Of a DNA stretch of 39,777 bases, positions 39,588-39,777 are shown piece by piece. Source of the stretch: an uncultured Prevotellaceae bacterium (GTDB taxonomy: Bacteria; Bacteroidota; Bacteroidia; Bacteroidales; Bacteroidaceae); assembly GCA_900316685.1 (NCBI GenBank), contig ONDS01000022.1, positions 1 through 39,777 of the forward strand, in the 5' to 3' direction. A program made the position numbers and the translations under genes. The stretch's first letter is position 1; each line of letters starts with the position of its first letter. The notes under the pieces are model-generated. The model was not told the DNA's origin, did not search any database, and saw only the letters and a list, made by a program, of their open reading frames with translations.

Positions 39588-39645
39588 CCCCTCCTTTTCC
39601 AAAGGAGGGGCAGGGGTGGTTTGTAAGACAACGTCCCAACCTCTT
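39588..39645. repeat. REP-like hairpin element with conserved tail (copy 3)
   Basis: Palindrome with arms CCCCTCCTTT and AAAGGAGGGG at 39588-39610, then CAGGGGTGGTTTGTAAGACA and CGTCCCAACCTCTTT. The tail differs from the other copies at a few positions, and the second hairpin is missing. Confidence 0.8.
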
Positions 39646-39688
39646 TATTATTTATCTTTCCTAACAACGAATTACGCTAATTTCACTC

Positions 39689-39696
39689 TAACTTTG
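39689..39696 (+). promoter_or_regulatory. Promoter-like -7 box near the right edge
   Basis: TAACTTTG followed by CAGCG, as seen at several promoters in this window. No start codon with a long frame follows inside the window. Confidence 0.35.
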
Positions 39697-39777
39697 CAGC
39701 GTTGAAAGATTGGTGAGTACTCGTTGAATGAAATCTCATTGAAAAGTTTCAACAATTTGAGGAAAGTCCTTACCTTT

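Larger units (their letters stand above)
39500..39777. other. Repeat-rich right edge of the window, no gene seen
   Basis: TAATTATTCTAATTATTC units (39498-39530) are followed by TTTCTTTCCTAAC, a small hairpin CTCGAAT/ATTCGAG (39552-39572), the REP-like element and further CTTTCCTAACAACGAATTACG sequence. A promoter-like box at 39689 and a TACCTTT at the very end suggest a gene beginning beyond the window. Confidence 0.5.

Overview
The window looks like a chromosomal segment of a Prevotella-type member of the Bacteroidales. The evidence is the Bacteroidetes promoter form (TTTG, about 20 bp, TAnnTTTG) found again and again, near absence of Shine-Dalgarno sequences, a BspA-like leucine-rich repeat protein with a type IX secretion C-terminal domain, lipoprotein signals, a TonB-dependent receptor without a SusD partner, LytTR signalling, and lutABC. 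Coding sequence is moderately GC-rich. The clear exception is an AT-rich island at about 29.8-30.9 kb.

Layout. 0.1-7.7 kb: cell-surface and secreted genes, namely a 5'-truncated BspA-like protein, a DUF3089-type hydrolase lipoprotein, and two CotH-kinase/dockerin proteins whose promoters and leaders are near-copies. 7.9-15.8 kb: housekeeping genes (ABC-F ATPase, M13 peptidase, MetA, U32/RlhA-like protein, zinc-ribbon membrane protein). 15.9-18.4 kb: a TonB-dependent receptor closed by a strong terminator. 18.6-26.1 kb: a five-gene operon with its own consensus promoter, coding for a membrane-anchored vWA-like protein, a small three-helix membrane protein, a tubulin-like GTPase, a very large Hsp70/actin-fold ATPase, and a membrane-anchored coiled-coil protein. 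This is the best candidate here for an undescribed system, because it joins a tubulin fold and an actin/Hsp70 fold with membrane parts in one transcript.

26.4-28.6 kb (minus strand): a radical SAM/SPASM enzyme downstream of three very small lipoproteins behind one consensus promoter, interrupted by tandem repeats; this looks like an enzyme/substrate peptide-modification cluster. 28.7-31.7 kb: a YARHG lipoprotein, then a 1,059-bp transposon-like element with 26-bp terminal inverted repeats and a perfect 8-bp target duplication carrying one AT-rich cargo gene and no visible transposase, then a small secreted protein. 31.9-35.9 kb: a His-rich zinc/cadmium-type P-type ATPase, divergent from a LytS-like kinase/LytTR regulator pair. 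36.3 kb: tRNA-Val(CAC) on the minus strand. 36.6-39.4 kb: lutABC for lactate oxidation.

Intergenic DNA is full of repeats: a REP-like hairpin element with a conserved tail (four copies), two tandem arrays that appear built from half of that hairpin, a telomere-like C-rich tract inside the tubulin operon, and CGAATT-type degenerate repeats. All functions are inferred from reading sequence; no database search was run.
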